A stretch of DNA of 64,000 nt from Theropithecus gelada (lineage: Eukaryota; Chordata; Mammalia; Primates; Cercopithecidae): the NCBI RefSeq assembly GCF_003255815.1, contig NC_037689.1:143145888-143209887 (forward strand), in the 5' to 3' direction. Each line of letters begins with the position of its first letter. Position 1 is the stretch's first letter. This document shows, piece after piece, positions 22,891 to 34,862 of this stretch. Both the position numbers and the translations under genes were made by a program. The notes below the pieces were generated by a model. It was not told the origin of the DNA. It saw only the letters and a list, made by a program, of their open reading frames with translations, and made no database searches.

Positions 22891-23163
22891 AGAATAAGAT
22901 GTTATGAAACAGGTATGATTAGAGATCCATAAAGAATTCTCAAAAATTAAAAGATTGCTGACATTAAAAAGCTAATTAAAATATAATAATGGAAAGTACC
23001 TTAAAGACAGAATGAAACTAAGAAAAAAACTAAGAGAAGAAATATTTTTAAAAAACAGAAACTTAGTACAAGCAGTCTAACAACCAACAATCAGCTGTTC
23101 CGGAAAGACAGAATTGAGAATATAAATGGGATGAATTGCTAGAAGAAAGAAAAGAGAATTTCC

Positions 23164-23430
23164 TGGAGCCTCGCTCTGTCACCCAGGTTGTAGTGCAGTG
23201 GCACGATCTCAGCTCACTGCAACCTCCGCCTCCCAGGTTCAAGCAATTCTCCTGCCTCAGCCTCTCGAGTAGCTGGGACTACAGGCGCATGACACCACGC
23301 TTGTATTTTTAGTAGAGACAGTGTTTCGCCATGTTGGCCAGGCTGGCCTTGAACTCCTGACCTCAGGTGATCCGCCCGCCTCGGGCTCCCAAAGTGCTGG
23401 GATTACAGGTGTGAGCCACTGCGCCCAGCC
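23164..23430 (-). mobile_element. AluS-like element, antisense, lacking its poly-A tail
   Basis: Antisense Alu from 'tcgctctgtcacccaggtt' to 'actgcgcccagcc'. The text 'gacctcaggtgatccgcc' points to the AluS group. The expected poly-T and the 'gagacggagt' edge are missing: it starts abruptly after 'tttcctggagcc'. A clear target duplication is not visible. Confidence 0.9.
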
Positions 23431-24973
23431 AAAGAATGCTTTTTAATGAGATATTTCAGCTCAATTTGCCTTTAAAGTCTCTCAAATGACTTTATTAACT
23501 ACGGATGTTTCAAACCTCTGTGTTCAGCAGACAAATATAATGAAGCAACGGTAGGAAAATTGACGATGTTATGACATTCATGTGCTCCTAGTAAATACCA
23601 TAGCTTATCTCCATAGTTATTATATTTGGAAAGGACATCACCAAAAAGGATGGGGAATAAATCATCCTATGGTCCATCCAAAAAGCCATAGACTCAGTAT
23701 TTGGTATGAGCAAGGAAGAAGTCCAATGGAGCAACCATTGAGCTGCAAGAGAGGCTGATTGAAAGGCTATTAGCTCAGATGCTGATTATGTAATCAGATA
23801 GGTGAGCTGATAATTTGTGTCAAGTACTTAGGAAGCTCTTTATACTAGAATAGTTAACAAGGGTGACTTCTTTCTGTCTAATAAATAAGGCATGAAGTAC
23901 ATTCTCATTAATAGATGATTTTAAAAAGAGATAAAGAGAAATCTAGGCTCCAAATTTTAAAAGGTGAATTAGCCACACAGATCTGTTTCTCTTCCCTGCC
24001 AAGGCCCTTGAAATTACCAAAATCATTTACAGTTGGGGGGTGGTGAGGAAGCTCTTGCAGTGCCAGAGAAATCAGAAAGGCAACAGGTAGTACACTAGAG
24101 ATTTCAAAGAAATTTTGAATGGTACAAAGCAGATGAGATGGAATTGATTGAGGAAACAAGATTGAAAACCCTAGCTCCAACAGCCAAGGGGAAGAAAGAT
24201 CCTTCTTGGGGCCCTAAAGAAGCTCAAAGGCAATAGCTCAAGCGAAGGACTGAACTATGGAGCGACCATGATGATCATCCCAGAACAGAGTGAATTTTGA
24301 ATCTCCTTCAGCATTCTGTGCTGGTGACTAGGATTCGGGCTCTTAGAGTCCTGAGAACTCCTCTCCAAATGAGGAAAGCAGTTTGCCTGGAGAGGGTTCT
24401 TGGTGTAGATATTAATTCCTGAGAAAGTAGAAGATTGTGAGGTAACATGAATCTTCTTATGAATCATTGAGGGACAAATACATGAAGAGAGAAAACAAAA
24501 CACACACACACAAACAATAAACAATAAAAGCTCCATCCAGAGTGAAGTACTTCTTTTGGCACTTCTAAGCACTCTGTCAGTGGAGTCCTTGAAAACCTAG
24601 TAAAGGAGATGAGTGGTTTAAAAAGCACCGGTAGAATTGAGATGCAGAAGAAATTTACTTTGGGAAGCAGGGACTATGGGCTATTTAACCAGCTAAGATG
24701 CATCTGAGAAATGGCCAGGATAGGATTTACTGTGAAGAGCCTGTCATGCATTACCACACAGTACACATCCACATCCATGATAAACATCTAGAACATATAT
24801 AAGTCAGGACCAAGTGGGTACCACTTGGCCACTATTTGTCATCTTTAGATTGGGAAGCCCCCTTCTCCTCCTCCACCTTTGCCATCAAAAAACTCACATA
24901 CACTTTAAATATGTGATTAAATGAGGGAAAAATATTATTATTGCCCAAAATTTTGTTTGAATGGCACTGTGTT
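23431..24973. other. Unassigned single-copy DNA
   Basis: About 1.5 kb without a supportable gene or named repeat. Minus-strand frames at 23908-24180 and 24255-24572 are domain-free and chance-sized. A short CA run sits at about 24501-24513. Confidence 0.4.
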
Positions 24974-24987
24974 CAAGAATTCCTCTT

Positions 24988-25308
24988 TATTATTATTATT
25001 AGTAGTAGTAGTAGTATTTTTTTTTTGAGATGAAGTTTCGCTCTCGTTGCCCAGGCTGGAGCGCAGTGGCACGATCTGGGTTCACCGCAACCTCCGCCTC
25101 TCCGGTTCAAGCGATTCTCCTGCCTCAGCCTCCCAAGTAGCTGGGAATACAAGCATGTGCCACCACGCTCAGCTAATTTTGTATTTTTAGTAGAGACAGG
25201 GTTTCACCATGTTGGTCAGGGTGGTCTCAAACTCCCGACCTGAGGTGATCCGGCTGCCTCGGCCTCCCAAAGTGCTGGGATTACAGCCGTGAGCCACTGC
25301 GCCCGGCC
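24988..25308 (-). mobile_element. AluS-like element, antisense, with target duplication
   Basis: Antisense Alu bounded by perfect 13-bp direct repeats 'aagaattcctctt' at 24975-24987 and 25309-25321. Its tail has become (TTA)n and (TAG)n units followed by T10. Text 'gacctgaggtgatccggctg' fits AluS. Confidence 0.95.
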
Positions 25309-25321
25309 AAGAATTCCTCTT

Positions 25322-26388
25322 ATAATCTTCTTTTCCTGATAATGAATGTGGTCCATTGACCTTTATTTCTCCTGAAAGCACACTTTACTTCTGGAAATGC
25401 AGATAAAGCACAACACAGGAAATCTCAATTCTAATTTATTTCTTTGCGATAAGCCGTTCAGTAATCATGAGTTACCTGTCAGGGCACTTGCAAACATTGG
25501 CAAGCCTGGGTTAAAGACTCAAAGAAGTAAACGTGAATGCTTTCTTCTCTCCTCTCTCTTGGCAGTCTTCTAGGGAGCACATCCTTCTCCAGGGAATACA
25601 GGGAAGCTTGGATGTTGAGATTTGATAGATAAGAAGGTCTTGCAGTTATTTATAAAATCCACTTGTATAAAATAGCTTCTGGAGTGCTCGGGTATGTGTA
25701 TTTCCTCTGAGTTCTGCCTCTGCAGCTGCAGCTTAGCATAAAGGTGGAGAGCTGAATAGCACACAAGCTGAATGTATAGGTTAACTGGCAATGGTCAACC
25801 CTGCTTTTTTAATATTTGCACACAAATAATTAAGTACCTTATGAGTAATCCACAAGGGTAAGGAGGGAAAAATAACTTCTAGCAATGATTGGGGAATGCT
25901 TTATGGGATGGGGGCTGGATTTGAAATAGACCTCTCACAATACATAAATTTCAGTCCCTGGCACTCTCTTAACATAATAGTCATTTAAAAATGCCTACCT
26001 CACGCCTTATTAAAAAGTATATTCAACAGTCACGGGCTGATTTTTGTCTGTTTAATGTAAATTTTCAAAAAATCCAAATGACATTAGGAGTTAAGACTAA
26101 TGAAAAAATAAAAGATCAACTTTGTCTTCTAGAAGAGTTTGTGCTGTTTGGAGCAAAGTGGATTTTGTCAGTACAGAAACACATTATGGTGCTTTATTAA
26201 TCACCTATGACCAAGAGAGATGGACACCTAGGGGAAGATAAATTTGGTAATATTGGTAGGCAAGGGAAATGAAGTGAATATAGCCCCAGGCAGCAATGGG
26301 CCCAGGTCAAGACTCACATATCAGAGAAACAGTCCAAAAAGATTTATGGAGAACTCGACAGTTCTAAGCTGAGAATAATGCTAGGTGA
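25322..26388. other. Unassigned single-copy DNA
   Basis: No gene or named repeat. The frames at 25570-25791 (-) and 25991-26200 (+) have no recognisable features. Confidence 0.4.
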
Positions 26389-26417
26389 AACAAACAAACA
26401 AACAAACAAACAAAAAC
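26389..26417. repeat. (CAAA)n microsatellite
   Basis: About six CAAA tetramers in succession. Confidence 0.9.
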
Positions 26418-26480
26418 CAGGAAACAATTATAATAGCATATGATTTCAACTACAATAAATAGCATTGATAGGAAAACCTA

Positions 26481-26512
26481 TCCATCTGTCTGTCTATCCG
26501 TCTGCCTGTCTG
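26481..26512. repeat. TCTG/TCCG-type short tandem repeat
   Basis: Imperfect tetramers: CTGT, CTAT, CCGT, CTGC, CTGT. Confidence 0.7.
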
Positions 26513-28124
26513 AAAGAAAGAGATGCCTACGAGATGGCTGAATTTCACAGGTACCCTCACAGTTGTGCAAACTGGTGGTGATCTCAGATACCTGGGAAGA
26601 TTGGGAAGCAATTGCTGTAATGTCAATTGGGTTTGACTACAGACAGAAATAAAGAAAGAAGGTTGTACCCAAAACCTGGGAAAAAGAAGTGTTATAGAGA
26701 CATTGCTGTCCATATAATGTCTGTGGGTACCTGGCTCTTTGGCCTTCTGATATAGGAGTTGAAGGGCTTTCTAAATGCTATCAGTGGCTATTGAAATGTT
26801 TCTCCTTGCCCTGTTGGACCCTGGTAATGGGAAGAAGTAAGCTAGGTCAGACTGTGAACATCTTGGATGTACTAAGCCAGAGTGCAGAATCAGAGTTCTG
26901 GTTTCTTGAATTTAACTTGTTATTACTGGGTTGTCATATTCAGAAAAAGAAATGCTAAATGTTCAAGTTAACTTGTCTGGAGTGATACTGCAAACTATTA
27001 AGAAGAAATTAATTATAGGTGCCCCCAAATTTTGCAACATTTTACTTAATGATCATTATTTTTAGGTGGTAAAAATATTAATTGAATTTTATTTTTACTT
27101 CAATACTTACTGTTTGAAGAATATCTTGAAATTGCCTTTCTCCCTGGCTACTGTTGTAAACACTGTTGCATTTCTACCCTACAGTTATACCTCTCCCTCC
27201 TTCCTGGATAGCACAACCAAGGTTTTGTTCAACCTCTTTTGATTTGCAATGTCCTTCCCAAGGCTTGTGTGATGAGTTTTGATTGGCCTCTAAACCAAGA
27301 ATAGCTGGTTTCATCCCTCTTGGAAAATGACTGGTTTAGATATGGGCAAGTGATGTAATTCTGGCCAGTGAGATTTTACAAGTCTGCTGAAGACTTCTGG
27401 GAAGAAAAGGAACATACGAGAGATGCATACTCTTGTTTTGAGGATCAAGTAAGCTAATATACACAAACCACTTAGAACAGTCAATAATTGACTGACACAT
27501 AACAATCTAACAATTGCTAGGTATTGCTATGGTTGATGTTGCTGTTGTAATTGTTAGGGTGTGGCATCCTTGAATGGCCATGACACCTTAGATACGGTAT
27601 AAGATGTGTACCTTTCATTTGTATCAATATAGCTAAAATAAACACTAGCTTACAGTGGGCCACTGTTTATGGATGTGCCTAGACACAGGAAGAGTTTTGA
27701 CAAGAACTGAGAAAATCAAGCACTCCAAAATTTTTTCAAGTGAAACATGCAGATCTGATTCAAAGCTGACGAATATAGGTATGGAGAAAGAGTATTCATC
27801 CCATTGTAGCCATGCAGAGTTCTGATGCCCCACAGCAGAACAAGAGAATAACATAATCATCTCACAGAACTTGTATTTATTTCTTTATAATTCTCCATTT
27901 GCTATCCCACTCCAGCCCCCTTAACCAAATATTTCTATGTGTGTAATGTATGTAAATTATGTATTGACTACATGGTAATAATAAGATTGCAAGACCTGAA
28001 ATTATTTAATCATATGCTCCAGAAAATGAAAATCTCAAATTTATTACAGAAGCATTTCAATTTACAGATGATTTTTATTTTCATTCACTTATTGCTAATA
28101 TGAATACTAATGGCAATATTTAGA
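26513..28124. other. Mostly unassigned DNA with one MIR end
   Basis: No gene is supported. 27430-27550 ('atcaagtaagctaatataca', 'cttagaacagtcaataattg', 'tgctaggtattgctatggtt') looks like the 3' end of a MIR in sense. The rest is not recognised. Confidence 0.4.
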
Positions 28125-29165
28125 AATAGTGCAAAAGCAAAAAGTGACAAATGAGATCTAATTAACTGAAGAGCTTATGCATAGCAAAAGAAACTATCAA
28201 CAGAGTAAAGAGACAACCTACAGAATGGGCAAACGTTTTTGCAAACTATGCGTCTTACAGAAGTCTAATAATAGCCAGCATCTATACGAAACTTAAACAA
28301 ATTTACAAGAGAAAAACAAACCAACCCATTTAAAAGTGGGCAAAAGATATGAACAGATCCTTTTCAAAAGAAGACATACATGCAGCCAACAAGCATATGA
28401 AAAAACCTCAATATCACTGATCATTAGAGAAATGCAAATCAAAACCACAATGAAATACAATCTCACACCAGTCAGGATGGTTTTATTAAAAAGTCAAAAA
28501 CTAACAGATGCTGGCGAGGTTGTGGAGAAAGGGAATGCTTATACACTGTTGATTGGAGTGTAAATTAGTTCACTCATTGTGGAAAGCAGTGTGGCTCTTC
28601 CTTAAAGAACTTGAAACAGAACTACCATTTGACCCAGCAATCCCATTGCTGATTATATACCCAAAGTAATATAAATCATTCTATCATAAAGACACATGCC
28701 CACATATGTTCACTGCAGTACCATTCACAATAGCAAAGACATGGAGTCAACCTAAATGCCCATGAATGACAGATTGCATAAAGAAAATGTGGTAGATATA
28801 CACCATGAAATACTATGCAGCCACAAAGAAGAATGAGATCATGTCATTTGCAGGAACATGGATGGAGCTGCAGGCCATTATCCTTAGCAAACTAACATAG
28901 GAACAGAAAAACCAAATACCACATCTTCTCACTTATAAGTAAGAGCTAAAGGATGAGAACAAATGGACACAAAGAAGGGAACAAAAGACATTGGGTCTAC
29001 TTGAGGGTGGAGTAGGGGGAGGAGGGAGAGGAGCAGAAAAAGCAAATATTGGGTACTAGGCTTAGTACCTGGGTGGTGACATAATCGTACAACAAACCCC
29101 TGTGACAGGGGGTTTATCTATGTAACAAAACCTGCACGTGTGCCCCTGAACCTAAAATAAGTTTC
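28125..29165 (+). mobile_element. Primate L1 (L1PA/L1PB-type) 3' end, 5'-truncated
   Basis: Sense L1 from late ORF2 ('aagcttatgcatagc'-like text near 28170, 'caaaagaagacatacatgca', 'gcaaatcaaaaccacaatg', 'gagatcatgtcatttgcagg') into the 3'UTR with its G-rich tract ('ggggaggagggagagg' near 29015) and the end 'cctgaacctaaaataagt'. It is missing the usual poly-A beyond a short A-rich end. Stops show that no ORF2 protein is made. It lies in the same orientation as the longer copy at 39180-40590. Confidence 0.92.
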
Positions 29166-30251
29166 TTTTAAAAAGGAAATAGTGATTATGCAGAACACAA
29201 ATGCCATTTCCTCCCTGACCTCTTTGTCAAGATGCGAAAGTATAACAAGTATGAATATTAAGTATTCTAGTTTTATATCTCATGCATATTTTTAAATGCT
29301 ACTTAATGTTAACAAGAGTCATTAATAAGCAAATAAAAACCTTTCAGCAGCATAAAATAACACTAATGCCATGCTACTTCATGACTTAAGAGCTAAAATT
29401 TATGTTAAAATATTAGGAAGTTACATATCCACACTTATTTCAGTATTTGCAAATGTGTACCTGTCTTCATTCTTTAACTCAAAAAGAATCAACTTTTCCT
29501 TATAGGGATGTCAGGGGTACTTTTGAGGAAGTTCCATTTTCCACTAGGCAGAAGATTAGACCAGATGATGCTAGAAAGGGTGTGAATTAACTCCAGTTGC
29601 TATCTAGATACTAGATGTTAGGATATTGGCCTGGCACTTTCTTGTTTAAGGCAAGGCTACCCCCTCAACTGTACCTCAATTTCCTCTCCATAAAATAAGA
29701 TGCTATACCAAAAGTTCTCTTCCAGATCTAAGATCTGAAAATCCTCTTCACAAAATGTTGCAGAAAAAATACTATGCATTCACCATGTATTTTCATTTTT
29801 CTCCAGGACACACACAAAGACTACACTTTGCAGTCTAACCTTACATATATGCACATTATATATCTGCAGCTCGTTTGCACATTTGTTGCAAACAAGAAAT
29901 AAACCCATATTAAGTTACAGTACTGCAAATTTCAGGTGGTATGCTACTGCCAAAAATGAGAATTAGCCTGACTAATACAAACACACGTGTATATAAAATA
30001 CACAAAGTCAGATCTACTGTCATAAATATTGACAGCAAAGCCTGAACACCAGTCAGAGTAGGTCTCTTGGCTAGAATTGTGGTTTGTAATACAAGGCTCT
30101 AAGAATAGATAAGGAAGAATGACAGCACCAATGCAAAACAGCATCTGAATACTTTACAGTGGAGCTATCAAGGAATTTTAAAAATGCTTTTTACATTTTA
30201 AATCTTATAAATTCTTATGGAAATGCATACAACTGAAGCAGTTACTACTTT
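29166..30251. other. Mostly unassigned DNA
   Basis: No gene. 29565-29760 has MIR-like wording ('acctcaatttcctctccat', 'aaaataagatgctatacc', 'gttctcttccagatctaaga'), at low confidence. Confidence 0.35.
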
Positions 30252-30267
30252 AAAACTGTGTGTTGTT

Positions 30268-30548
30268 GGCCGGGCATGGTGGCTCATGCCTGTAATCCCA
30301 GCACTTTGGGAGGCCGAGGTAGGCGAATCACTTGAGGTCAGGAGTTCGAGACTAGCCTAACCAACATGGTGAAACCCCGTCTCTACCAAAAATACAAAAA
30401 TTAGCAGGGCATGGTGGCACGTGCCTGTAATCCCAGCTACTTGGGAGGCTGAGGCAGGAGAATCGCTTGAACGCAGGAAGCAGAGGTTGCAGTGAGCCGA
30501 GATCATGCCACTGCACTCCAGCCTGGGCGACAGAGTGAGACTCTGTCA

Positions 30549-30581
<33 letters not shown>

Positions 30582-30585
30582 AAAG
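30268..30585 (+). mobile_element. AluS-like element with target duplication
   Basis: Full-length sense Alu from 'ggccgggcatggtggctca' to a (CAA)n tail at 30547-30584. Flanking direct repeats are 'ctgtgtgttgtt' (ends 30267) and 'ctatgtgttgtt' (30586-30597), with one mismatch. The left monomer has 'cttgaggtcaggagttcgag', as in AluS. Confidence 0.95.
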
Positions 30586-30612
30586 CTATGTGTTGTTAGG
30601 TTCAATAATATA

Positions 30613-30700
30613 TTAGGTTGGGTGCAAAAGTAATTTTGGTTTTATTAGGTTGGGTGCAGACGTAATTGCAAAAACCACTCTTGCTTTTACACCAACCTAA
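30613..30700 (+). mobile_element. MADE1 mini-transposon (mariner-derived), with duplicated left arm
   Basis: The left end 'ttaggttgggtgcaaaagta' and right end 'cttttacaccaacctaa' are MADE1 terminal inverted repeats, bounded by TA on both sides (30611-30612 and 30701-30702). MADE1 is the short palindromic relative of Hsmar1 and the source of the miR-548 family. This copy is 88 bp rather than about 80 because a second partial left arm ('ttaggttgggtgcagacgta', from 30644) replaces part of the usual interior. The transcript could still fold into a hairpin. I see no evidence that it is expressed. Confidence 0.9.
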
Positions 30701-30929
30701 TAGATTGTCTTAAAATATAAACTACAACCCAAGCATTGGGTTTTGTATATATACATATAAAAAATCAAGTGTCAAATACCATATTCTGCCTTAAAGGTAC
30801 TTATAAATATACATTTAACATTTATAGCCATTATTAATATTAAAGAAAATCTACAAAATAACTCTGAAACAACACTTTATAATCTCAACTTTATATAACA
30901 AGAAATGGAAATACTTTAGAAATAAAGTT

Positions 30930-31070
30930 GGGCTGAGTGCAGTGGGTGATGTCTGCAATCCTAGCACTTTGTGAGGCCAAGGCAGGAGGATCACTGGAAG
31001 CCAGGAGTTTCAGACCAGTCTGGGAAACATACTGAGACCCTGTCTCTACAAAATAAATGAGAAAGAAAGA
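30930..31070 (+). mobile_element. Alu left monomer (FLAM-like) or truncated AluJ
   Basis: Only a single Alu arm: 'ggctgagtgcagtgggtg', 'aggccaaggcaggaggatca', 'gaccctgtctctacaaaata', then an A-rich tail. Old and diverged. Flanks 'agaaataaagttg' and 'agaaagaagtttg' may be target duplications. Confidence 0.8.
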
Positions 31071-31231
31071 AGTTTGAGCAGTATTCATTGTATGAAATAG
31101 TATTCAAACCACTCACAGAATAATCCTCAAAAGTCAACTAAGTCCAAAGCTGTGAGAAGAGTAAAGAGGATTACTATCTCTCTTTACATTTGTGTATATT
31201 TGAACATTTTTCAAAAAAAAATTAAAAGATA

Positions 31232-31764
31232 TGGGGCAGAATATAGGCTCCCCACAAAAATGTCCACATCCCAATCCCCAGAGCCTGTGAATATGTTTCA
31301 TTACATGGCAAAGGGGAATTAAGGTTATAGGTAGAATTTGGACTGCTAACTGCCTGATTGTGAGAAGGGGAGACTATCCTGGATTTTCTGGGTGGATCTG
31401 ATGTAATCACAAAGATCCTAACAAGCAAAACAGGGAAGAAGAAGAGTTAGGGAAAAAGATGGGATGCCAGAAGTAGGGTTATAATAGTTCAGTTTGAGAA
31501 CAATTGGACCAGCCATTGTTGGCTTACAAGATTTAGAAAGGCATCATGGGCCAAGGAATGCAGGTGGTCTCTGGAAATTGGAAAAGGCGAGGAATGGATT
31601 CTGTCCTGGCACCTCCAAAAGGAGGCAGTCCTGCCAATACCTTGATATTATCCCAGTGAGACCCATTTCAGACCTCTGACTTCCTGTAAGATCATAAATG
31701 TGTGTTGTTTTAAGCCACCCAGTTGGTAGTAATTGATTACCGCAGCATTTGAAAACTAGTACAA
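31232..31764 (+). mobile_element. MLT1 (ERVL-MaLR) LTR
   Basis: A diverged LTR in sense: 'tgtccacatcccaatcccca', 'ctatcctggattttctggg', 'accttgatattatcccag', 'gttgttttaagccaccc', ending 'aaactagtaca'. The order fits the MLT1B-D group of old mammalian LTRs. It is solitary and non-coding; the frame at 31494-31679 is incidental. Confidence 0.8.
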
Positions 31765-31779
31765 AAGGGGGAAAAAAAA

Positions 31780-31990
31780 GTCTTGTTGAGTATCTGTGCT
31801 TGGCACTGTAGCAGTCACTTGGAGAGATGCCAAAAGGGTACGATCCCCGCCCATAAGCTGCTTACCATCTGTTCTAAGAGATAAGACTAATACAAGAAAT
31901 ACCTGGGGGGTAATAAAAGATGACGTGTTTAGAGCTAAAATGAGGGATGCAGAGGGTAAGTGCTACTGTAGTTCTGACATAAATTACCTA
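31780..31990 (-). repeat. L2 3' end, antisense
   Basis: 'tgagtatctgtgcttggcac', 'acgatccccgcccataagct' and 'aataaaagatgacgtgttt' follow the reverse complement of the L2 tail ('agtgcctggcacatagtag' type). Very diverged. Confidence 0.45.
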
Positions 31991-32399
31991 GCCTGGCTTG
32001 GTCCTAACAAGTTCCCCAGGTAGAGAAGAATGGCATTGGAGAACTGCTGATGTGGTTGGGTTATCTGTCATTGCAGTGTACTGCTGGCCTCACATGCTAC
32101 AGATGAGATTCTGGGGTGTCGGAAGGGAGCCTGAATTGATGGGTGGGTCTCATCTCCCCAATAATGGATTGTCCTCCAAAGAAGAATCACTCAGCACTGG
32201 CAACAAAAATAATCCATTAACCCATATCTTCCTGGCCTCCTTAAGAAACTCTCCCCTCAAAAACTGTCCCAGCTGAAGGTGTTGCCATACCAGCTATGGA
32301 ATTCATCGATAGCGTCACTCATTTTTCTCATTTCAGCCCCCATCCTTCTTTACAAGCGAACTGATACAACCATTCACCCTCTCTAAATCCCTGCAGTTT

Positions 32400-32610
32400 T
32401 TCTCTTCATGTGGGAACTCAGCCGTGGGAACTTAGATGACTTCACCATTGTATGCTTTGGGGTCCTAATCTGTAAAATGAAAAGGATACTAGCATCTATC
32501 CCATTGGGCAGTTAGATGTGAGGATTGAGACACAGTAAGAGAAAGTGTTTATTACACTACCAGGAAAATCCTCAATGAAAGTGCAGTATGATTGTCAGCA
32601 TTCATTGATA
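32400..32610 (+). repeat. MIR SINE
   Basis: 'tcctaatctgtaaaatgaaa', 'atgtgaggattgagacacag' and 'caggaaaatcctcaatgaaa' are in the MIR order. The 5' part is weak. Confidence 0.55.
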
Positions 32611-33885
32611 CTAATTGATCATAAATAGAGCAATTATATGCCAAGTTTGCATGTGACATTTCAGCTTTAAACTTGTGGTCTCAACTTAGTTACCAATAGC
32701 ATCCCTTTTCCTTCACAAAATGTCCCCACATGCTACCTTAATAATAAGGAACAAGACAAGAAGGCAATTGTCAGAACTCAGTCATCATATTAGTATGAGC
32801 AGAAAAGATGATTTACAGTAAAACTTCTGGCTCAGCTTCTTAAATCCTGACTGCCTAAGGAACAGGGTTGGTGCTAGAACCAGTGACACGACTGAGTCTC
32901 TGCAACAAGCCAAGGGTATCAAAAAGCCATGGGTATATGACTTCAGAGAGATGTGATATTTTTCGTTTCCTTGAACATTTTCTTCTTCATCCTCCCTAAT
33001 CCAGAGAAAAAGTGGGGATTAGAGAGCTAACTCTGCTGCCATTTGATTATTTCAAGTAGGTATTTTTGTCTGTCTACCTAGAAAGAACAAAGTCAAATCC
33101 TTCTGATATCGAATTGCCTTGATGCTTTAAAGCACCGGAGCTGTGATTATGGTCTGAAAATAGCTCTTGACATAAAACACAGATTAAAGATTCAGGTGAG
33201 TTTAGAGATGGGTTCTCCTGAGTTCTAAGGAGGCTAAAATCAGGGTTAGACCAAACAACAATTTATTATAGGGAAAAGATAAGGAGTTATATCTGAACAT
33301 TTATTCTTTATAATAGCTTTTCCTTTAGAATTCTCTCTTTCAATCTTTACATTCATAATTTTATGTCCGTCTCTATTTCTCTATAAGAATATGTATATGT
33401 TTGTATCCATGCTACACTGCAGAAAATAAGTATAAAAATAAAACACATGAAGCATGCGTGTTTGTACGTGCTTCATGAAAAATTTGAAAGAGTATATCTC
33501 TGGAGAGTGAGAAAGGAGAGATTCATGGGAGTAGGTTAATTTTATATTTTACTGTATAGTTAATATGCTTCTGTATCATTTTACTGTTTTTACAATAAGC
33601 ATGTCACTTTTGTAATTTAAAAAAGCCAAAAAGTTATTATTTTGATTTTTAAGCATAATTAGGTGGAAAAGGCATGTAAATATTCCTTCTAGGATTATGT
33701 ATTCATAGACAACATTGTTTGACCAAAAGAGTAAGGTTATAAATTGATATACTATGTTAATTGAAGGTCAAATAACTAAGAGGAAATAAACAGCCTCTTG
33801 AAAGCATAACAGCTCCACCTTATAACATCCCTACTCAAAAAAACCCATTTACTTCTTAAAACCTATGAAATTGTGTCAAGAATTC
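32611..33885. other. Unassigned single-copy DNA
   Basis: AT-rich, with no gene or named repeat recognised. Confidence 0.4.
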
Positions 33886-34452
33886 TAAAAGACCCCATTG
33901 GTGTATGAACTCTATAGAATCCTTTCCCCTTGAGTATGGGCAATACTTGAATATGATACGCTTTCACTCACATGAGTATGTGAGTATACAAGGAAAGGTA
34001 AAGAGATTTTGTAGATATAACGAATTGAGGTCTCTATTAAATTGACTTTAAGTTAATCAAAAGGGAGATTTTCCTTGATGAGCCCTTGAAAACTGAGCCC
34101 AGATCTCAGAGACAGGAGAAGCAGCAGGAGATACTTTCCTGTTGACTGTCACGTTGTATAGTGGAACATGTGACAGGGAATGGCAAAAAGACTAAATGCC
34201 GAAAGCCTTGTTCTGCAGACCCAAGACACTGAATTCTGCCAATTACCAACAAGCTTGGGAGAAAAATCCAAACTTCAGATGAGACCACAGCCCTGTCAGA
34301 CATCTTGGTTGCAGCCTGTTCAGACCCTGAGCAGAGGATCCAGCTAAGTATGCCTGGACTCCTGACCCACGTGAACTGTGAGACAAGTGTGTGCTGTTTT
34401 AAGCTTCTAATTATGTGCTAATCTGTCAGGCAGTGATATAAAACTAATACAA
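33886..34452 (+). mobile_element. MLT1-type (ERVL-MaLR) LTR
   Basis: Second old MaLR LTR in sense: 'ggtaaagagattttgtagat', 'gactttaagttaatcaaaag', 'ggagattttccttgatgagc', 'cactgaattctgccaa', 'ctgagcagaggatccagct', 'gtgctgttttaagcttct', ending 'aaactaataca'. Different MLT1 subtype from the copy at 31232. Non-coding. Confidence 0.8.
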
Positions 34453-34619
34453 GGATTATATCAAGTTTCTTGCCTGGCATTCGAGACCAGCCTCCATTTC
34501 TTGTTTCCACAAAATAGTCTTCTTCTGATCTTTCTTGTAGCCCAAGGTATTTATCTATACAAGGACACATAAATATGCAGTCACCCTCCACATGTTTGCT
34601 CATACCATTACCTCAGAAA

Positions 34620-34660
34620 GAGATGGCATAGAAGAATGGTTAAATGCATGGGTGGTAGAC
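34620..34660 (+). repeat. MIR SINE, left part (interrupted)
   Basis: 'ggcatagaagaatggttaaa' and 'tgcatgggtggtaga' are the start of a MIR. The rest follows at 34863, after a MER5-type insertion. Confidence 0.65.
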
Positions 34661-34862
34661 CAGTGCTGTCCACCAGAAATGTCTGTGATGATGGAACTGT
34701 TTTTTGTTTATGCTGTCCACTATAGTAGCCACTAGCCACATGTGGCTCTTGAGCACTTGAAATGTGATTAGTACAATCAAGGAATTGAATTTTAATTCTA
34801 TTTAATTTTAGTACATTTAAATTTAAATAGACACCAGTGACTTCCAGATTGAGCAGGACAAT
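34661..34862 (+). mobile_element. MER5A-type hAT-Charlie element nested in a MIR
   Basis: Starts 'cagtgctgtccaccagaaat' and includes the family signature 'gtagccactagccacatgtg' and 'gagcacttgaaatgtgatta'. The right end 'gattgagcaggacaa' is a damaged inverted repeat. The neighbouring 8 bases (GTGGTAGA before, ATTCTAGA after) could be a decayed hAT target duplication. It is a non-autonomous element of about 200 bp. Confidence 0.75.

Larger units (their letters stand above)
21866..23163. other. Unassigned A/G-rich DNA with simple repeats
   Basis: Purine-rich DNA that may be a very old transposon internal region. I cannot name it. It contains the GGA-rich and CAA-rich tracts listed separately. 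No gene. Confidence 0.35.
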
